NCBI RefSeq assembly: GCF_003850345.1
Contig: NZ_CP027707.1
Coordinates: forward strand, 1,426,001 to 1,490,000
Source of the DNA: Pseudomonas chlororaphis subsp. piscium
GTDB lineage: Bacteria; Pseudomonadota; Gammaproteobacteria; Pseudomonadales; Pseudomonadaceae
Reading direction: 5' to 3'
DNA: 64,000 nt
Shown here: in pieces, positions 44,825 through 54,526 of the stretch
How the letters are laid out: every line of letters starts with the position of its first letter
How positions within the stretch are numbered: position 1 is the first letter of the stretch
The notes under the pieces: model-generated
Database searches by the model: none
Seen by the model: the letters and a program-made list of their open reading frames with translations, nothing else
Told to the model about the DNA's origin: nothing
Made by a program: the position numbers and the translations under genes

Positions 44825-45721
44825 ATGATGGCTACGTTACCCACCCTCGGGTTCGCCGGTATTGGCCTGATGGGCTTGCCCATGTGTCGCCGTCTGCTGG
44901 CGGCGGGTTATCCCCTGGTGGCGTGGAACCGCAACCGGGAAAAATGCTCGCCGCTGCTGGAAGCAGGCGCGCAACTGGCCGAGACCCCGGCCCGGCTGTG
45001 CGAGGCAGCGGACCTGGTGCTGCTGTGCCTGGCCAACACCGAGGTGGTGCGTGAGGTGGTGTTCGGTGCCGAGGGTATCGCCCAGGGAGCCCGGGCCGGC
45101 CAGTTGTTGGTGGACCTCTCCAGCCTGGAACCGACCGCCACCCGGGAAATGGCCACGCAACTGGCGAGCAGCACCGGCATGGGCTGGGTCGATGCCCCGG
45201 TGTCCGGCGGCACGCCCGGTGCCGAGGCCGGCAGCCTGGCGATCATGGTCGGCGGCGAGGCGGCGGATATCGAAAGGGTTCGGCCGGTCCTGCTCAATCT
45301 GGGGCAACGGGTGACCCATATGGGCGGTGTCGGCGCCGGCCAGGTGACCAAGGCTTGCAACCAGATGATCGTCGCCTGCAATGCGCTGGTGATCGCCGAA
45401 GTGGTGGCGCTGGCCGAATGTTCCGGGGTCGATGCGTCATTGCTGGCCGAGGCGCTGGCCGGTGGTTTTGCCGATTCCAGGCCGTTGCAGATTCTCGCCC
45501 CGCAGATGGCCGAAAGCCGCTTCGAACCGATCAAATGGCATGTGCGCACCCTGCTCAAGGATCTGGACGGTGCGGTAAAGTTCTCCCGTGAGCAGGGCTC
45601 GGCCACACCGATCAGCGGATTGGCCGCACAACTGATGCGCCTGCATGGCGGCCAGGGCTATCTGGAGCAGGATCCCGCGACCCTGATCCGCCTGTATCGC
45701 GAACCGGCGTCAGAGGGCTGA
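44825..45721 (+). CDS. 3-Hydroxyisobutyrate dehydrogenase-family NAD(P) reductase
   Basis: 298 residues. NAD-binding GFAGIGLMGLPM (9-20), substrate signature WVDAPVSGGTPGAEAGSL, and GAGQVTKACNQMIVACNALVIAEV with the catalytic Lys. This is the beta-hydroxyacid dehydrogenase family (MmsB, GarR, GlxR). The substrate (3-hydroxyisobutyrate, tartronate semialdehyde, succinic semialdehyde) cannot be fixed. Two start codons (44825, 44828) follow AAAAGGAGG. Its 3' 110 bp are antisense to the end of the convergent c-di-GMP gene. Confidence 0.85.
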   Translation: MMATLPTLGFAGIGLMGLPMCRRLLAAGYPLVAWNRNREKCSPLLEAGAQLAETPARLCEAADLVLLCLANTEVVREVVFGAEGIAQGARAGQLLVDLSSLEPTATREMATQLASSTGMGWVDAPVSGGTPGAEAGSLAIMVGGEAADIERVRPVLLNLGQRVTHMGGVGAGQVTKACNQMIVACNALVIAEVVALAECSGVDASLLAEALAGGFADSRPLQILAPQMAESRFEPIKWHVRTLLKDLDGAVKFSREQGSATPISGLAAQLMRLHGGQGYLEQDPATLIRLYREPASEG

Positions 45722-47924
45722 CCGCGCCAACGGTGGGCAGCATGCGCTGCTCGATCTCGTCGATTATCCCGGGCAACTCTTCCAGGGGCATTGCGCGGCT
45801 GAGCAGGTAGCCCTGGATGAAGTCGCAGCCGTATTGGGCGAGGAACTCGTACTGCTGCACGCTCTCGACGCCTTCGGTCACCACCTGCAAGTGCAGGGTA
45901 TGGGCCATGACGATGATTGCCTGGACGATCTCCTTGTCCTGGGTCGACTGGGGCACGTCCTGGATGAACGAACGGTCGATCTTCAGGGTGTTGAGCGGCA
46001 GGCGCTTGAGGTAGGCAAGGGACGAGTAACCGGTGCCGAAGTCGTCGATCGACAGTGATACGCCGAGATTGCGGATCTGTCGCAACAGGGCCACGGTGCT
46101 GTCGATGTTACCCATCAGGGCGTTTTCCGTGACCTCCAGTTCCAGGCGCTGGGGCGCGACACCGGCGCTGCTCAGGGCGTTGGCGATCTCCTCGGCCAAC
46201 TCCTCCCGGGCCAGGTTCAGGGCCGAGCAGTTCACCGCGATTTTCAGCTCGGCAAAGCCGTGGCGGGACAGGGCGGCCAGGTCCTCGCAGGCCTTGCGCA
46301 GGACCCAGTTGTCCAGTTCGGCAATCAGCCCGTTGGCTTCGGCGATCCCGATGAAACGATCCGGAGCCAGCAACCCGTGCAACGGATGCCGCCAGCGCAC
46401 CAGCGCTTCAAGCTTGCTGACCTTGCGGCTGTTCAGGTCGTAGATGGGCTGGTAATACAGGGTCAATCCGGCTTCGTTGCGCAGGGCGTTGCGCAACTCT
46501 TCCTCCAGTTGCAGTTCCAGGCTCGCCCGGGTCTTCAGGTTGGTGCTGAAGAAATGCAGACTGTTGCGACCGCTGCCCTTGGATTGATAGAGCGCCAGGT
46601 CGGCATGCTTGAGCAGTTCTTCGCTGGTCTTGCCATCGTCGGGAAAGACGCTGATGCCGATGCTGGTGGTCATCACCATGCGCCGTCCCGCCAGCTCGAT
46701 GGGCTCCTTCATCTTGCTCATGATGCGTTGCGCCATGTGCTGGGCTTCGTCGCGGTCGTTCAAGCTCATGAGGATGCAGAACTCGTCTCCGCCGAAACGC
46801 GCCACCACGTCTTCATGGCTGCGGGTGGAACTCTTGATATGGCCGGCAATCACCTTCAACAGTTCGTCGCCGGCATCGTGGCCGAGGCTGTCGTTGATCC
46901 GCTTGAAGTGATCGATGTCGAGGAACATCACCGCCAGCATGCCGCCCTGCACGGTCTTTTCGATGAGTTTTTCGGCGAACAGCTGATTGAAGCCGCGACG
47001 ATTGATCAGGTTGGTCAGGGCGTCGTAATGCGCCACCTGTTGCAGCGCCACCCGGGCCTGGTCCAGTTGGCTCAGCAGAGTGTTGACCCGGCGCAGGTCC
47101 TGCTCCTTGTGCTGCAGTTTCTTGTCCGCCAGGGCCGCGCTGATGCTGCTGCCAATGATCAGCAGGGCGATGACGGCGATGGTCAGGCCCAGTTGCAAGG
47201 GGTTGTCGTCCACCGCTATCGAGGGCGTGCCCGCCGCTGGCATCACCAGTTTCAACGCCCACATGCCGGTGAAATGCATGGCGACTATGCCGCCCCCCAG
47301 CAGCAGGCTGGCCGCGTATTTGAGCAACTGGTGGAACATGCCGCTGCCGTTGCTCAAGTAGCGGGACAACAGCAAGGCGACCAGGCTCGCGCTGATGGCG
47401 ATGGCAATCGACAGGCCGAAGAGGTCGAGCTGGTAGTAGGCAGTGGCTTGCGAGCGCATGGCCGCCATGCCGACATAATGCATGGCGCAGATGCCCAGGC
47501 CGATCCAGATCGACGCCAGCAGGTAGCGCCACAGCTGCAGTTGGACATGGCTGAGGGTCTTCATCGCCAGCCAGGATGCAACCACCGCGATCAGCAGCGA
47601 CAGCAGGGTCATGGGCAGGTCGTAATGGGTTTCGATGGGGATCTGCAGCGCCAGCATGCCGATGAAGTGCATGGCCCAGATGCCGCCGGCCAGGCAGAAG
47701 GCGCCGACCCAGCGCCAGCGCTGCTGGGCCGCTGCCAGGTCGACGTGGCGCACCCGTTCGGCCATGTCCAGGGTAGCGAAGCTGCCGGCGCAGGCCACCA
47801 GATAGGCGAGGATCACCAGCACGGGGTTGTGGTTGCAGGTGAGTAATACCTGCCCGCCTTCGGGGAGCTCGGTAAAAAAATGCAGACCAAGCCATTCCAT
47901 CGCATGCCCCGTTTCTTGAGTCAT
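45612..47924 (-). CDS. MHYT-GGDEF-EAL c-di-GMP signalling protein (NbdA/MucR type)
   Basis: 770 residues. N-terminal seven-helix MHYT sensor with the three repeats AMHFIGM, AMHYVGM and AMHFTGM, thought to sense NO, O2 or CO through a metal. Then GGDEF with an intact active site (RFGGDEF, 376-382) and EAL with the intact KLEALVRW (504-511) and DDFGTGYSS. Both cyclase and phosphodiesterase look possible. In P. aeruginosa, NbdA lies near hepA/rapA and has a degenerate AGDEF; this copy, near rapA, has GGDEF. The last 30 residues (..PVRDTGGSGSRDPAPDSPGR..) overlap the convergent reductase gene. Start at 47924 or MEWLG (47900). Confidence 0.9.
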   Translation of the reverse strand: MTQETGHAMEWLGLHFFTELPEGGQVLLTCNHNPVLVILAYLVACAGSFATLDMAERVRHVDLAAAQQRWRWVGAFCLAGGIWAMHFIGMLALQIPIETHYDLPMTLLSLLIAVVASWLAMKTLSHVQLQLWRYLLASIWIGLGICAMHYVGMAAMRSQATAYYQLDLFGLSIAIAISASLVALLLSRYLSNGSGMFHQLLKYAASLLLGGGIVAMHFTGMWALKLVMPAAGTPSIAVDDNPLQLGLTIAVIALLIIGSSISAALADKKLQHKEQDLRRVNTLLSQLDQARVALQQVAHYDALTNLINRRGFNQLFAEKLIEKTVQGGMLAVMFLDIDHFKRINDSLGHDAGDELLKVIAGHIKSSTRSHEDVVARFGGDEFCILMSLNDRDEAQHMAQRIMSKMKEPIELAGRRMVMTTSIGISVFPDDGKTSEELLKHADLALYQSKGSGRNSLHFFSTNLKTRASLELQLEEELRNALRNEAGLTLYYQPIYDLNSRKVSKLEALVRWRHPLHGLLAPDRFIGIAEANGLIAELDNWVLRKACEDLAALSRHGFAELKIAVNCSALNLAREELAEEIANALSSAGVAPQRLELEVTENALMGNIDSTVALLRQIRNLGVSLSIDDFGTGYSSLAYLKRLPLNTLKIDRSFIQDVPQSTQDKEIVQAIIVMAHTLHLQVVTEGVESVQQYEFLAQYGCDFIQGYLLSRAMPLEELPGIIDEIEQRMLPTVGAVSPLTPVRDTGGSGSRDPAPDSPGRHAGASVVRPIR

Positions 47925-48044
47925 CCAAGGCCAGCACTGGGTAGCTGGCCAATGGGGCTGAGTATAGGAAGCCGAGCCGAGGACGGGAGCGATGGTGGCA
48001 AATTGACTTAAATGATTTTGGAATTCAGCTCATAGCCAATCGAG

Positions 48045-48404
48045 CTAAGCGCTCTGTTCGAAGTACTGCGCCGGTTCCAGGGGCGCGAGCCCGAATGCCG
48101 CGCGCGCGGCGTCGCAATCGACGTTCTGTTGGCCATTTTCCCAGGAGGCCTCGAACTCGCGGCAGGTGCTGGAACGCTGGTGATAGATCGAACAGCTGAC
48201 TTCCTTGCCGACCTCGCCGGTCAGCGCGGTGCAGCGGGTCGGCTTGCAATCGGTACCGAGCATGGCGACCCGGCTGGGGCTGATGGACGCCACCAGATCG
48301 TCGGGGACCGTACCGCCGGAAGAGGCGCATTCACCCCAGAAAAAAGACACACGAAAGTGTGAACAGCAGGCACCGCAATTCAGACACGGACTGGCTTCGG
48401 ACAT
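48045..48404 (-). CDS. YkgJ-family Cys-cluster protein
   Basis: 119 residues with the YkgJ/UPF0153-type zinc- or iron-binding cluster: CLNCGACCSHFRVSFFWGEC and, further on, DCKPTRC..SCSIYHQRSSTCREFE. Eight or more Cys support a metal site (Fe-S or Zn). Function unknown in this family. Start at MSEASPCLNCG; a longer frame upstream is not coding. Convergent with nothing; it lies behind the MHYT gene in the same direction but with 120 nt between. Confidence 0.8.
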   Translation of the reverse strand: MSEASPCLNCGACCSHFRVSFFWGECASSGGTVPDDLVASISPSRVAMLGTDCKPTRCTALTGEVGKEVSCSIYHQRSSTCREFEASWENGQQNVDCDAARAAFGLAPLEPAQYFEQSA

Positions 48405-48741
48405 GGGCGTATTCAAAGGGGAGGAGGTTGATGAGGGGGGCAGCAAGGCCGCTATTCTAGGCTTCGCAACGGCCTTGGGAAGGGGGCGCGCGAGGTATTT
48501 TTCAGGCCCTGTGCAAGCCCTTGAAAAATCTGGTTTTAGCCCCGGTATCCGGGGGCTTGCTGCGGTTTTGGCGGGGGCGCTGGCGCCGTTCGGGCGGCTG
48601 TCGGGCGCGGTCGACGACCTGTGCTTCGGATTGCCTGATATCAGCATTACGAATCATTACAGACAACCGCGGCGGGGCTGATTAGATTGCAACTTCCAGG
48701 CTCGGTTGCGTCTGGCCGAATAACAATAAAGAGACCGACCC
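48405..48741. other. Intergenic region YkgJ-like gene / MFS gene
   Basis: 337 nt. Contains divergent promoters for the minus-strand YkgJ-like gene and the plus-strand transporter. Open frames on both strands here are judged to be shadows. An inverted pair CGGGGG..CCCCG near 48540-48552 is GC background. No regulatory site recognised. Confidence 0.4.
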
Positions 48742-50088
48742 ATGCAGAACTCGACCCAAGCGGCGAATGCCTGGCGCATTCTGTTCCTGTTGTTCCTGGC
48801 TAACCTGTTCAACTTCTTCGATCGCACCATTCCGGCCATCATCATCGAGCCGATCCGCATGGAATGGCACCTGAGCGACTTCCAGATCGGCATCATCGGC
48901 ACCGCCTTCACCATCGTCTATGCCATTGCCGGCCTGCCCCTAGGGCGCATGGCCGATACCGGCTCGCGCAGCAAACTCATGGGCTGGGGCCTGGCGGTGT
49001 GGAGCGGGCTGACCGCGGTCAACGGCCTGGTGGGCAGTTTCTGGAGTTTCCTGATCGTGCGCATGGGCGTCGGCATCGGCGAAGCCAGCTATGCGCCAGC
49101 CGCCAACTCGCTGATCGGCGACCTGTTTCCGGCTCATCGCCGGGCCCGGGCCATGGGCATCTTCATGCTCGGCCTGCCCCTGGGCCTGTTGCTGGCGTTC
49201 TTCACCATCGGCGCCATGGTCAAGGCCTTCGACAGCTGGCGCGCACCCTTCTTTATCGCCGCGGTGCCGGGCCTGTTGCTGGCGGTGTTCATGTTCTTCA
49301 TCAAGGAGCCCAAGCGCGGGGCGGCGGAAACCGTCAAGGTTTCCCAGGAGCGCGTCGACCGGCCGATCCGCCGGGTGCTGGCGATCCCGACCTTTCTCTG
49401 GCTGGTGCTGGCCGGGCTGACCTTCAACTTCGCCACCTATGCCTGCAACTCGTTCCTGGTGCCGATGCTGCAGCGTTATTTCCTGATGCCCTTGCAGGAC
49501 GCCGCGGTGGCGACCGGGGTGATAGTCGGGGTGACCGGCCTGTTTGGGCTGACCCTGGGGGGCTGGGTCGCCGACAAGATTCACCAGCGTGTCGCCAACG
49601 GTCGGTTGTTGTTCGCCGCCTTTAGCATGCTGGTCTCGACCCTGTGCACCGCCTGGGCCCTGCATGCCGGGCGCGTCGAGATCGGGGTGTTCGTCGCGGT
49701 GTTCAGTGTCGGCTGGCTGTTCGCCTACAACTTCTATACCTGCGTTTACACGGCGATCCAGGATGTGGTCGAACCACGCCTGCGCGCCACGGCCATGGCG
49801 CTGTTCTTCGCTGGCCTGTATCTGTTGGGCGGTGGCCTGGGGCCGGTGGTGGTGGGGGCGCTGTCCGATCACTTCGCCCATGCGGCGATGTACGCCGCCG
49901 GGGCCGAGCAGATGACCGAGGCGTTCAAGGCGGTTGGCCTGCATGACGCCATGTACCTGATCCCGGTGGCGTTGCTGCTGACCATGCTGTTCCTGTTCCT
50001 GGCTTCGCGCTGCTTTGTGCGCGATGCGCAGCGCATGAAGGACGGGTTGGTGCCGGGCGCGCCGGCGGGGGCTGCGGTTGCAGCTTGA
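48742..50088 (+). CDS. MFS transporter, Spinster-like
   Basis: 448 residues with 12 hydrophobic helices. MFS motif LPLGRMADTGSRSKLMGWG between helices 2 and 3 and MGVGIGEASYAPAANSLIGDLFP in helix 4/5, both typical of the Spinster-type MFS group. No substrate residues can be read, so the cargo is unknown. No adjacent enzyme genes suggest one. Start at MQNSTQAANAW. A REP pair follows. Confidence 0.85.
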   Translation: MQNSTQAANAWRILFLLFLANLFNFFDRTIPAIIIEPIRMEWHLSDFQIGIIGTAFTIVYAIAGLPLGRMADTGSRSKLMGWGLAVWSGLTAVNGLVGSFWSFLIVRMGVGIGEASYAPAANSLIGDLFPAHRRARAMGIFMLGLPLGLLLAFFTIGAMVKAFDSWRAPFFIAAVPGLLLAVFMFFIKEPKRGAAETVKVSQERVDRPIRRVLAIPTFLWLVLAGLTFNFATYACNSFLVPMLQRYFLMPLQDAAVATGVIVGVTGLFGLTLGGWVADKIHQRVANGRLLFAAFSMLVSTLCTAWALHAGRVEIGVFVAVFSVGWLFAYNFYTCVYTAIQDVVEPRLRATAMALFFAGLYLLGGGLGPVVVGALSDHFAHAAMYAAGAEQMTEAFKAVGLHDAMYLIPVALLLTMLFLFLASRCFVRDAQRMKDGLVPGAPAGAAVAA

Positions 50089-50096
50089 ACAGTGCT

Positions 50097-50193
50097 TTGT
50101 AGGAGCGAGGCTTGCCCGCGATGAACGATGACGCGGTGAGCCGGATGGAACGCGTCGTACCCATCGCGGGCAAGCCTCGCTCCTACAGAAGCC
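50097..50193. repeat. REP pair 7
   Basis: GTAGGAGCGAGGCTTGCCCG and the perfect inverted CGGGCAAGCCTCGCTCCTAC, about 45 nt apart, between the MFS gene and the rapA terminator. Confidence 0.9.
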
Positions 50194-50197
50194 GATA

Positions 50198-50225
50198 AAA
50201 AAGGCCCGCATTGTGCGGGCCTTTT
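50198..50225 (-). terminator. Terminator of rapA (bidirectional)
   Basis: AAAAGGCCCGCA and TGCGGGCCTTTT around a 3-nt loop, with T runs on both strands, 24 nt after rapA. Confidence 0.9.
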
Positions 50226-50248
50226 CATTTACCGGGAGAGCAGGGGGA

Positions 50249-53095
50249 TCAGCCCGCTACCAGTACCCGGATCGCTTCCAGGCGCAGCGCGGCTTTTTCA
50301 AGCATGGCCAGGCCTTGTTCGCGTTGTTGACGCAGGGCCACCAGCTCGCTGTCGCGCACGGTCGGGTTGACCGCTTGCAACGCGGTCAGGCGCGCCAGTT
50401 CTTCGTCGGTGTCGGCGGCCAGGCGACGTTGCGCCTCGGCCACGCGCTCGGCGTGACGCGGGGCGATCTTCGCTTCGCCGGCGTTGATCTTCGGCGTCAG
50501 CTGGTCGCGCTGGGCCTGGATGAACTTGTTGGCACTGGCCCGTGGCACGCTTTCCAGCTGGTCGTTGAGGGTCTCGAAGGCGACGCGTGCCGACAGGTCG
50601 TTGCCGTTGGCGTCCAGCAGGCAACGCAGGGCGGCCGGTGGCAGGTAGCGGCCCAACTGCAGCGAACGCGGTGCTACCACCTCGCTGACGTACAGCAGTT
50701 CCAGCAACACGGTGCCGGGTTTCAGCGCCTTGTTCTTGATCAGCGCCACGGCGGTGTTGCCCATGGAGCCGGACAGGACCAGGTCCATGCCGCCTTGCAC
50801 CATCGGGTGTTCCCAGGTGATGAACTGCATGTCTTCGCGAGACAGCGCCTGGTTACGGTCGTAGGTGATGGTCACGCCTTCGTCGTCGCCCAGCGGGAAG
50901 CTGGCGTCGAGCATTTTTTCGCTCGGCTTGAGGATCAGCGCGTTGTCCGAATGGTCTTCGCTGTCGATGCCGAAGGCGTCGAACAGGGTTTCCATGTAGA
51001 TCGGCAGGGCGAACTGATCGTCCTGCTCAAGGATCGCTTCCACCAGCGCATCGCCTTCGCCAGCGCCACCGGAGTTGAGCTCCAGCAAACGGTCGCGACC
51101 GGTGTGCAGCTCGTCTTCCAGACGCTCGCGCTCGGTGCGCGCCTCGTCGATCAGCGCTTGCCACTCGCCATCGTCGGCTTCTTCCAGCAGCGGCAGCAGG
51201 CGTGGGCCGAACTGATGCTGCAGGGCGTTGCCGGTCGGGCAGGTGTTGAGGAAGGCGTTCAGCGCTTCGTGGTACCACTGGAACAGGCGCTCTTGCGGGC
51301 TGGTTTCCAGGTACGGCACATGTAGTTCGATCACGTGTTTCTGGCCGATCCGGTCGAGACGACCAATCCGCTGCTCCAGCAGGTCCGGGTGCGACGGCAG
51401 ATCGAACAGCACCAGGTGGTGGGCGAACTGGAAGTTGCGACCTTCACTGCCGATTTCCGAGCAGATCAGCACCTGGGCGCCGAATTCTTCGTCGGCGAAG
51501 TAGGCGGCGGCGCGGTCACGCTCGAGGATGTTCATGCCCTCGTGGAACACCGTGGCCGGGATGCCGGAACGCACGCGCAGCGCGTCTTCCAGGTCCATGG
51601 CGGTTTCCGCGTGGGCGCAGATCACCAGGACCTTGGTGCGCTTGAGCATTTTCAGCTGGTCGATCAGCCACTCGACGCGCGGGTCGAATTTCCACCAGCG
51701 CTCTTCTTCGCTGGCGTCCGGCTGGGCCTGGAAGCTGACTTCCGGGTACAGCTCGGCGTGCTCGCCCAGCGGCAGTTCCAGGTATTCGTCCGGGCACGGC
51801 AGCGGGTACGGGTGCAGCTTGCGCTCGGGGAAGCCTTGCACCGCGGCGCGGGTATTGCGGAACAGCACGCGGCCAGTGCCGTGGCGGTCCAGCAGCTCGC
51901 GCACCAGGCGCGCGCTGGCCTCGCTATCGCCTTCGTTGACGGCGGCGAGCAGGGCTTCGCCTTCGTTGCCGAGGAAACCGTGGATGGTCTTGTGCGCTTC
52001 TGGCGACAGGCGACCTTTATCCAGCAGCTCCTGCACGGCTTCGGCCACCGGGCGATAGTTTTCGCTCTCGGCGCGGAAGGCGGCCAGGTCGTGGAAACGG
52101 TTCGGGTCGAGCAGGCGCAGACGGGCGAAGTGGCTGTCCTGGCCCAGCTGTTCCGGGGTGGCGGTGAGCAGCAGGACGCCCGGGATCACCTCGGCCAGCT
52201 GTTCCACCAGCGCGTATTCCGGGCTGACTTGGTCTTCATGCCACACCAGGTGGTGCGCTTCGTCGACCACCATCAGGTCCCAGCCGGCGGCGAACAGCGC
52301 GTCCTGGGCCTTCTCGTCGTCCACCAGCCATTCCAGGGCCACCAGGGCGAGCTGGGTGTCCTCGAAGGGGTTGGCGGCATCGCTTTCGATAAAACGTTCT
52401 TCGTCGAACAGCGCGACCTGCAGGTTGAAGCGCCGGCGCATTTCCACCAGCCACTGGTGCTGCAGGTTTTCCGGGACCAGGATCAGCACGCGGCTGGCGC
52501 GGCCCGACAGCAGCTGGCGATGGATCACCAGGCCGGCTTCGATGGTCTTGCCCAGGCCCACTTCGTCCGCCAAGAGAACCCGCGGTGCGATACGGTCGGC
52601 GACTTCGCGGGCAATGTGCAACTGGTGGGCGATCGGCTGGGCGCGTACGCCACCCAGGCCCCACAGCGACGATTGCAGCTGGCGGCTGGTGTGTTCCAGG
52701 GTGTGGTAACGCAGGGAGAACCAGGCCAGCGGGTCGATCTGCCCGGCGAACAGACGGTCGCTGGCCAGACGGAACTGGATGAAGTTCGAGAGTTGGGTTT
52801 CCGGCAGGGTAACGACTTCGTTCTGCCCGTTGAGGCCGTGGTAGACCAGCAGGCCGTCGACGTCGTCGACTTCGCGCACGGTCATTTTCCAGCCTTCGAA
52901 ATGGGTGATGGTGTCACCCGGGGAAAACCTCACGCGAGTGAGGGGCGCATTCCGTAGCGCATACTGGCGAGTGTCGCCAGTGGCCGGATAGAGCACGGTC
53001 AGCAAGCGGCCGTCCTGTGCCAGAACGGTGCCTAGACCTAGCTCGGCTTCGCTGTCACTAATCCAGCGTTGCCCCGGTTGATACTGCTGCGCCAT
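50249..53095 (-). CDS. rapA: RNA polymerase recycling ATPase RapA (HepA)
   Basis: 948-residue Swi2/Snf2 protein that binds RNA polymerase and recycles it. N-terminal Tudor-like domains ([40 protein letters not shown]), Walker A DEVGLGKT (177-184), DEAH (278-281), helicase C motif [20 protein letters not shown], and the C-terminal RapA-specific region. Length is normal for the family. SD GGGAG. The neighbourhood (MHYT protein, MFS, small proteins) is like that of P. aeruginosa hepA as I recall. Confidence 0.97.
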   Translation of the reverse strand: MAQQYQPGQRWISDSEAELGLGTVLAQDGRLLTVLYPATGDTRQYALRNAPLTRVRFSPGDTITHFEGWKMTVREVDDVDGLLVYHGLNGQNEVVTLPETQLSNFIQFRLASDRLFAGQIDPLAWFSLRYHTLEHTSRQLQSSLWGLGGVRAQPIAHQLHIAREVADRIAPRVLLADEVGLGKTIEAGLVIHRQLLSGRASRVLILVPENLQHQWLVEMRRRFNLQVALFDEERFIESDAANPFEDTQLALVALEWLVDDEKAQDALFAAGWDLMVVDEAHHLVWHEDQVSPEYALVEQLAEVIPGVLLLTATPEQLGQDSHFARLRLLDPNRFHDLAAFRAESENYRPVAEAVQELLDKGRLSPEAHKTIHGFLGNEGEALLAAVNEGDSEASARLVRELLDRHGTGRVLFRNTRAAVQGFPERKLHPYPLPCPDEYLELPLGEHAELYPEVSFQAQPDASEEERWWKFDPRVEWLIDQLKMLKRTKVLVICAHAETAMDLEDALRVRSGIPATVFHEGMNILERDRAAAYFADEEFGAQVLICSEIGSEGRNFQFAHHLVLFDLPSHPDLLEQRIGRLDRIGQKHVIELHVPYLETSPQERLFQWYHEALNAFLNTCPTGNALQHQFGPRLLPLLEEADDGEWQALIDEARTERERLEDELHTGRDRLLELNSGGAGEGDALVEAILEQDDQFALPIYMETLFDAFGIDSEDHSDNALILKPSEKMLDASFPLGDDEGVTITYDRNQALSREDMQFITWEHPMVQGGMDLVLSGSMGNTAVALIKNKALKPGTVLLELLYVSEVVAPRSLQLGRYLPPAALRCLLDANGNDLSARVAFETLNDQLESVPRASANKFIQAQRDQLTPKINAGEAKIAPRHAERVAEAQRRLAADTDEELARLTALQAVNPTVRDSELVALRQQREQGLAMLEKAALRLEAIRVLVAG

Positions 53096-53314
53096 GCTGC
53101 CTGACTCCCGCCTTGAAAAAGCCGACTATGTTAACGGATCGGCGCCCTCAGGCCAAAGGACTCTAACAAAAACAACTACGCTGGAAGGTAGCGTATCGGG
53201 CGCATTTGTCGGGGCTCGGGGCACTATCGGGTGACGACTGGGTCACAAGTTTGCGACCGATGGCTCAAGTCGCCCCCGCAGCAGCCGACAGCCTGCCGAC
53301 AGGAGACCAATAAT

Positions 53315-53662
53315 ATGCTGCCCCCGATGTTGCCCTTGAGTGCCGTGCCCGTGACCTCCCAGCAGGATCCGATCCGGCCGCGCCCGGATATCCCGCCGGT
53401 GGTACCGGTGCAACAGAGTTCCAACGAAAGCACCATCGACCTGCAAAAGCGCGATGCCGAACAGTCGGCGCTGCTGCTGCGGGAAGAGCAGCAGCGCCAG
53501 CAGCAAAAACACAAACGCCAGCGCGAAGCCGAAGCCGAGGACGATCCCGAACTGCACCTGGCGGTGCCCGGGGACGAGTTGAATGCCGACAACACCGTGC
53601 CGGTGGTGCCGCTGATCGAGGACGCGCCACGCCAGGGGCTGTGGGTCGACGTCGAGGTCTAG
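53315..53662 (+). CDS. Conserved hypothetical, Gln/Arg-rich
   Basis: 115 residues, no signal peptide or membrane segment. A proline-rich N-terminus (MLPPMLPLSAVPV..PRPDIPPVVPV) precedes a charged coiled-coil-like stretch (LLLREEQQRQQQKHKRQREAEAEDD) and an acidic C-terminus. The start at 53315 has AGGAG 9 nt upstream; a GTG 28 codons earlier is less likely. It is divergent from rapA, which is also the layout near hepA in P. aeruginosa in my recollection. No function recognised. Confidence 0.6.
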   Translation: MLPPMLPLSAVPVTSQQDPIRPRPDIPPVVPVQQSSNESTIDLQKRDAEQSALLLREEQQRQQQKHKRQREAEAEDDPELHLAVPGDELNADNTVPVVPLIEDAPRQGLWVDVEV

Positions 53663-53890
53663 ATACCGCTCTTTAATGCCTGCAACAGCAGGACGAGGAG
53701 TCACACGCCGCAATCCGCGCGATGCTGGTCAAGCGGCGGACCTCCACCTTTAATTGCGCTCAATAGCTGCCGATCACTGGTCAGCCGCCGCGTCACGCCG
53801 CATTATTGGCAAACCCGCAAGGGCCGTAGCCGCGCTATCTATATATAGAGGCTCCGGTCGACATTGACCTGAATGATGCAAGCCAACGCC

Positions 53891-54049
53891 ATGAGCCAAG
53901 ACGACAATCTGATCGACCTGAACGCCGAACGTACCAAGCGTGTGCATGACTTGAAGGAAAAGCGCCTGAATGAAGTGCGCCAGGCATTCGAGCAGGCAAT
54001 GCCCCTGGGCAAGCCGAAGAAGAAGCCGAAAAAGCCGAAAAAGCGCTGA
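53891..54049 (+). CDS. Small basic protein, 52 aa
   Basis: Reads MSQDDNLIDLNAERTKRV..LGKPKKKPKKPKKR with a stop at 54047. N-terminal half is a charged helix (ERTKRVHDLKEKRLNEVRQAFEQ); the last 15 residues are almost all Lys and Pro. It should be a cytoplasmic nucleic-acid-binding or hypothetical protein. Its sequence is too regular to be chance, but the SD is weak and in-frame ATGs at 53873 and 53876 are also possible. Too short for normal gene callers. Confidence 0.6.
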   Translation: MSQDDNLIDLNAERTKRVHDLKEKRLNEVRQAFEQAMPLGKPKKKPKKPKKR

Positions 54050-54115
54050 ACCGGGCGCGATCTGTTGATGTAAGTCAGTTATTTCCCCTCCCTGTCGTCC
54101 TGTCGTGGGCGACCA

Positions 54116-54129
54116 TTGACCCCGGTCAA
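54116..54129 (+). promoter_or_regulatory. ANR/FNR-type box before ccoM
   Basis: TTGAC-CCCG-GTCAA is a perfect palindrome close to the ANR/FNR consensus TTGAT-N4-ATCAA. A weak -10 (TAACTT, 54152-54157) predicts a start near 54164, putting the box centre (54122.5) at about -41.5, the class II activation spacing. Low-oxygen activation is inferred. Confidence 0.7.
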
Positions 54130-54194
54130 TTTTCCCCGCCGCCTCTTTGGTTAACTTAGCCCCATCGCAACAGGGCAAGAGCAGGAGGCCAGTC

Positions 54195-54311
54195 ATGTTT
54201 TTCGACAATGTGGTGATCGCCGGAGTGCTGACTGTCGGCCTCATGGTTCTGTTTTTCGCTGGGTTTGGATTTTTCATCTGGAAAGATGCGCATAAACGCA
54301 AAAAACCTTAA
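54195..54311 (+). CDS. ccoM: cbb3 oxidase small subunit CcoM
   Basis: 38 residues: MFFDNVVIAGVLTVGLMVL.., a single membrane helix followed by FFIWKDAHKRKKP. This matches, from memory, CcoM of the P. stutzeri cbb3 cytochrome c oxidase, a fourth subunit that stabilises the complex. SD AGGAGG 6 nt before ATG. It is encoded apart from ccoNOQP. Regulation by ANR fits, because cbb3 oxidases work at low oxygen. A TTCG-loop terminator follows. The name is a strong match but not verified. Confidence 0.8.
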   Translation: MFFDNVVIAGVLTVGLMVLFFAGFGFFIWKDAHKRKKP

Positions 54312-54343
54312 GTCTTTCCGGTAACGAGCACGCAAGGCATTTT

Positions 54344-54369
54344 GGGCAACTTCGGTTGCCCTTTTTTTT
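54344..54369 (+). terminator. Terminator of ccoM
   Basis: GGGCAAC TTCG GTTGCCC followed by eight T, 32 nt after the stop. Confidence 0.92.
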
Positions 54370-54380
54370 GCCTGCGTGTT

Positions 54381-54507
54381 TTGTAGGAGCGAGGCTTGCC
54401 CGCGATGGCGTCCGTTTGCGCGATACAGGTCTCCAGGTAGAACGCGGAACCAGGTTTCAGGGCTGCCTTGCCGCCCATCGCGAGCAAGCCTCGCTCCTAC
54501 AGAAGCC
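54381..54507. repeat. REP pair 8
   Basis: GTAGGAGCGAGGCTTGCCCG and GCAAGCCTCGCTCCTAC arms about 70 nt apart, between convergent terminators. Confidence 0.85.
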
Positions 54508-54526
54508 GATCATTTCTTTCAGGCAT

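Noticed and set aside
46260..47846. 528-codon plus-strand frame opposite the MHYT-GGDEF-EAL gene
   Set aside because: Shadow frame of a clear multidomain protein.
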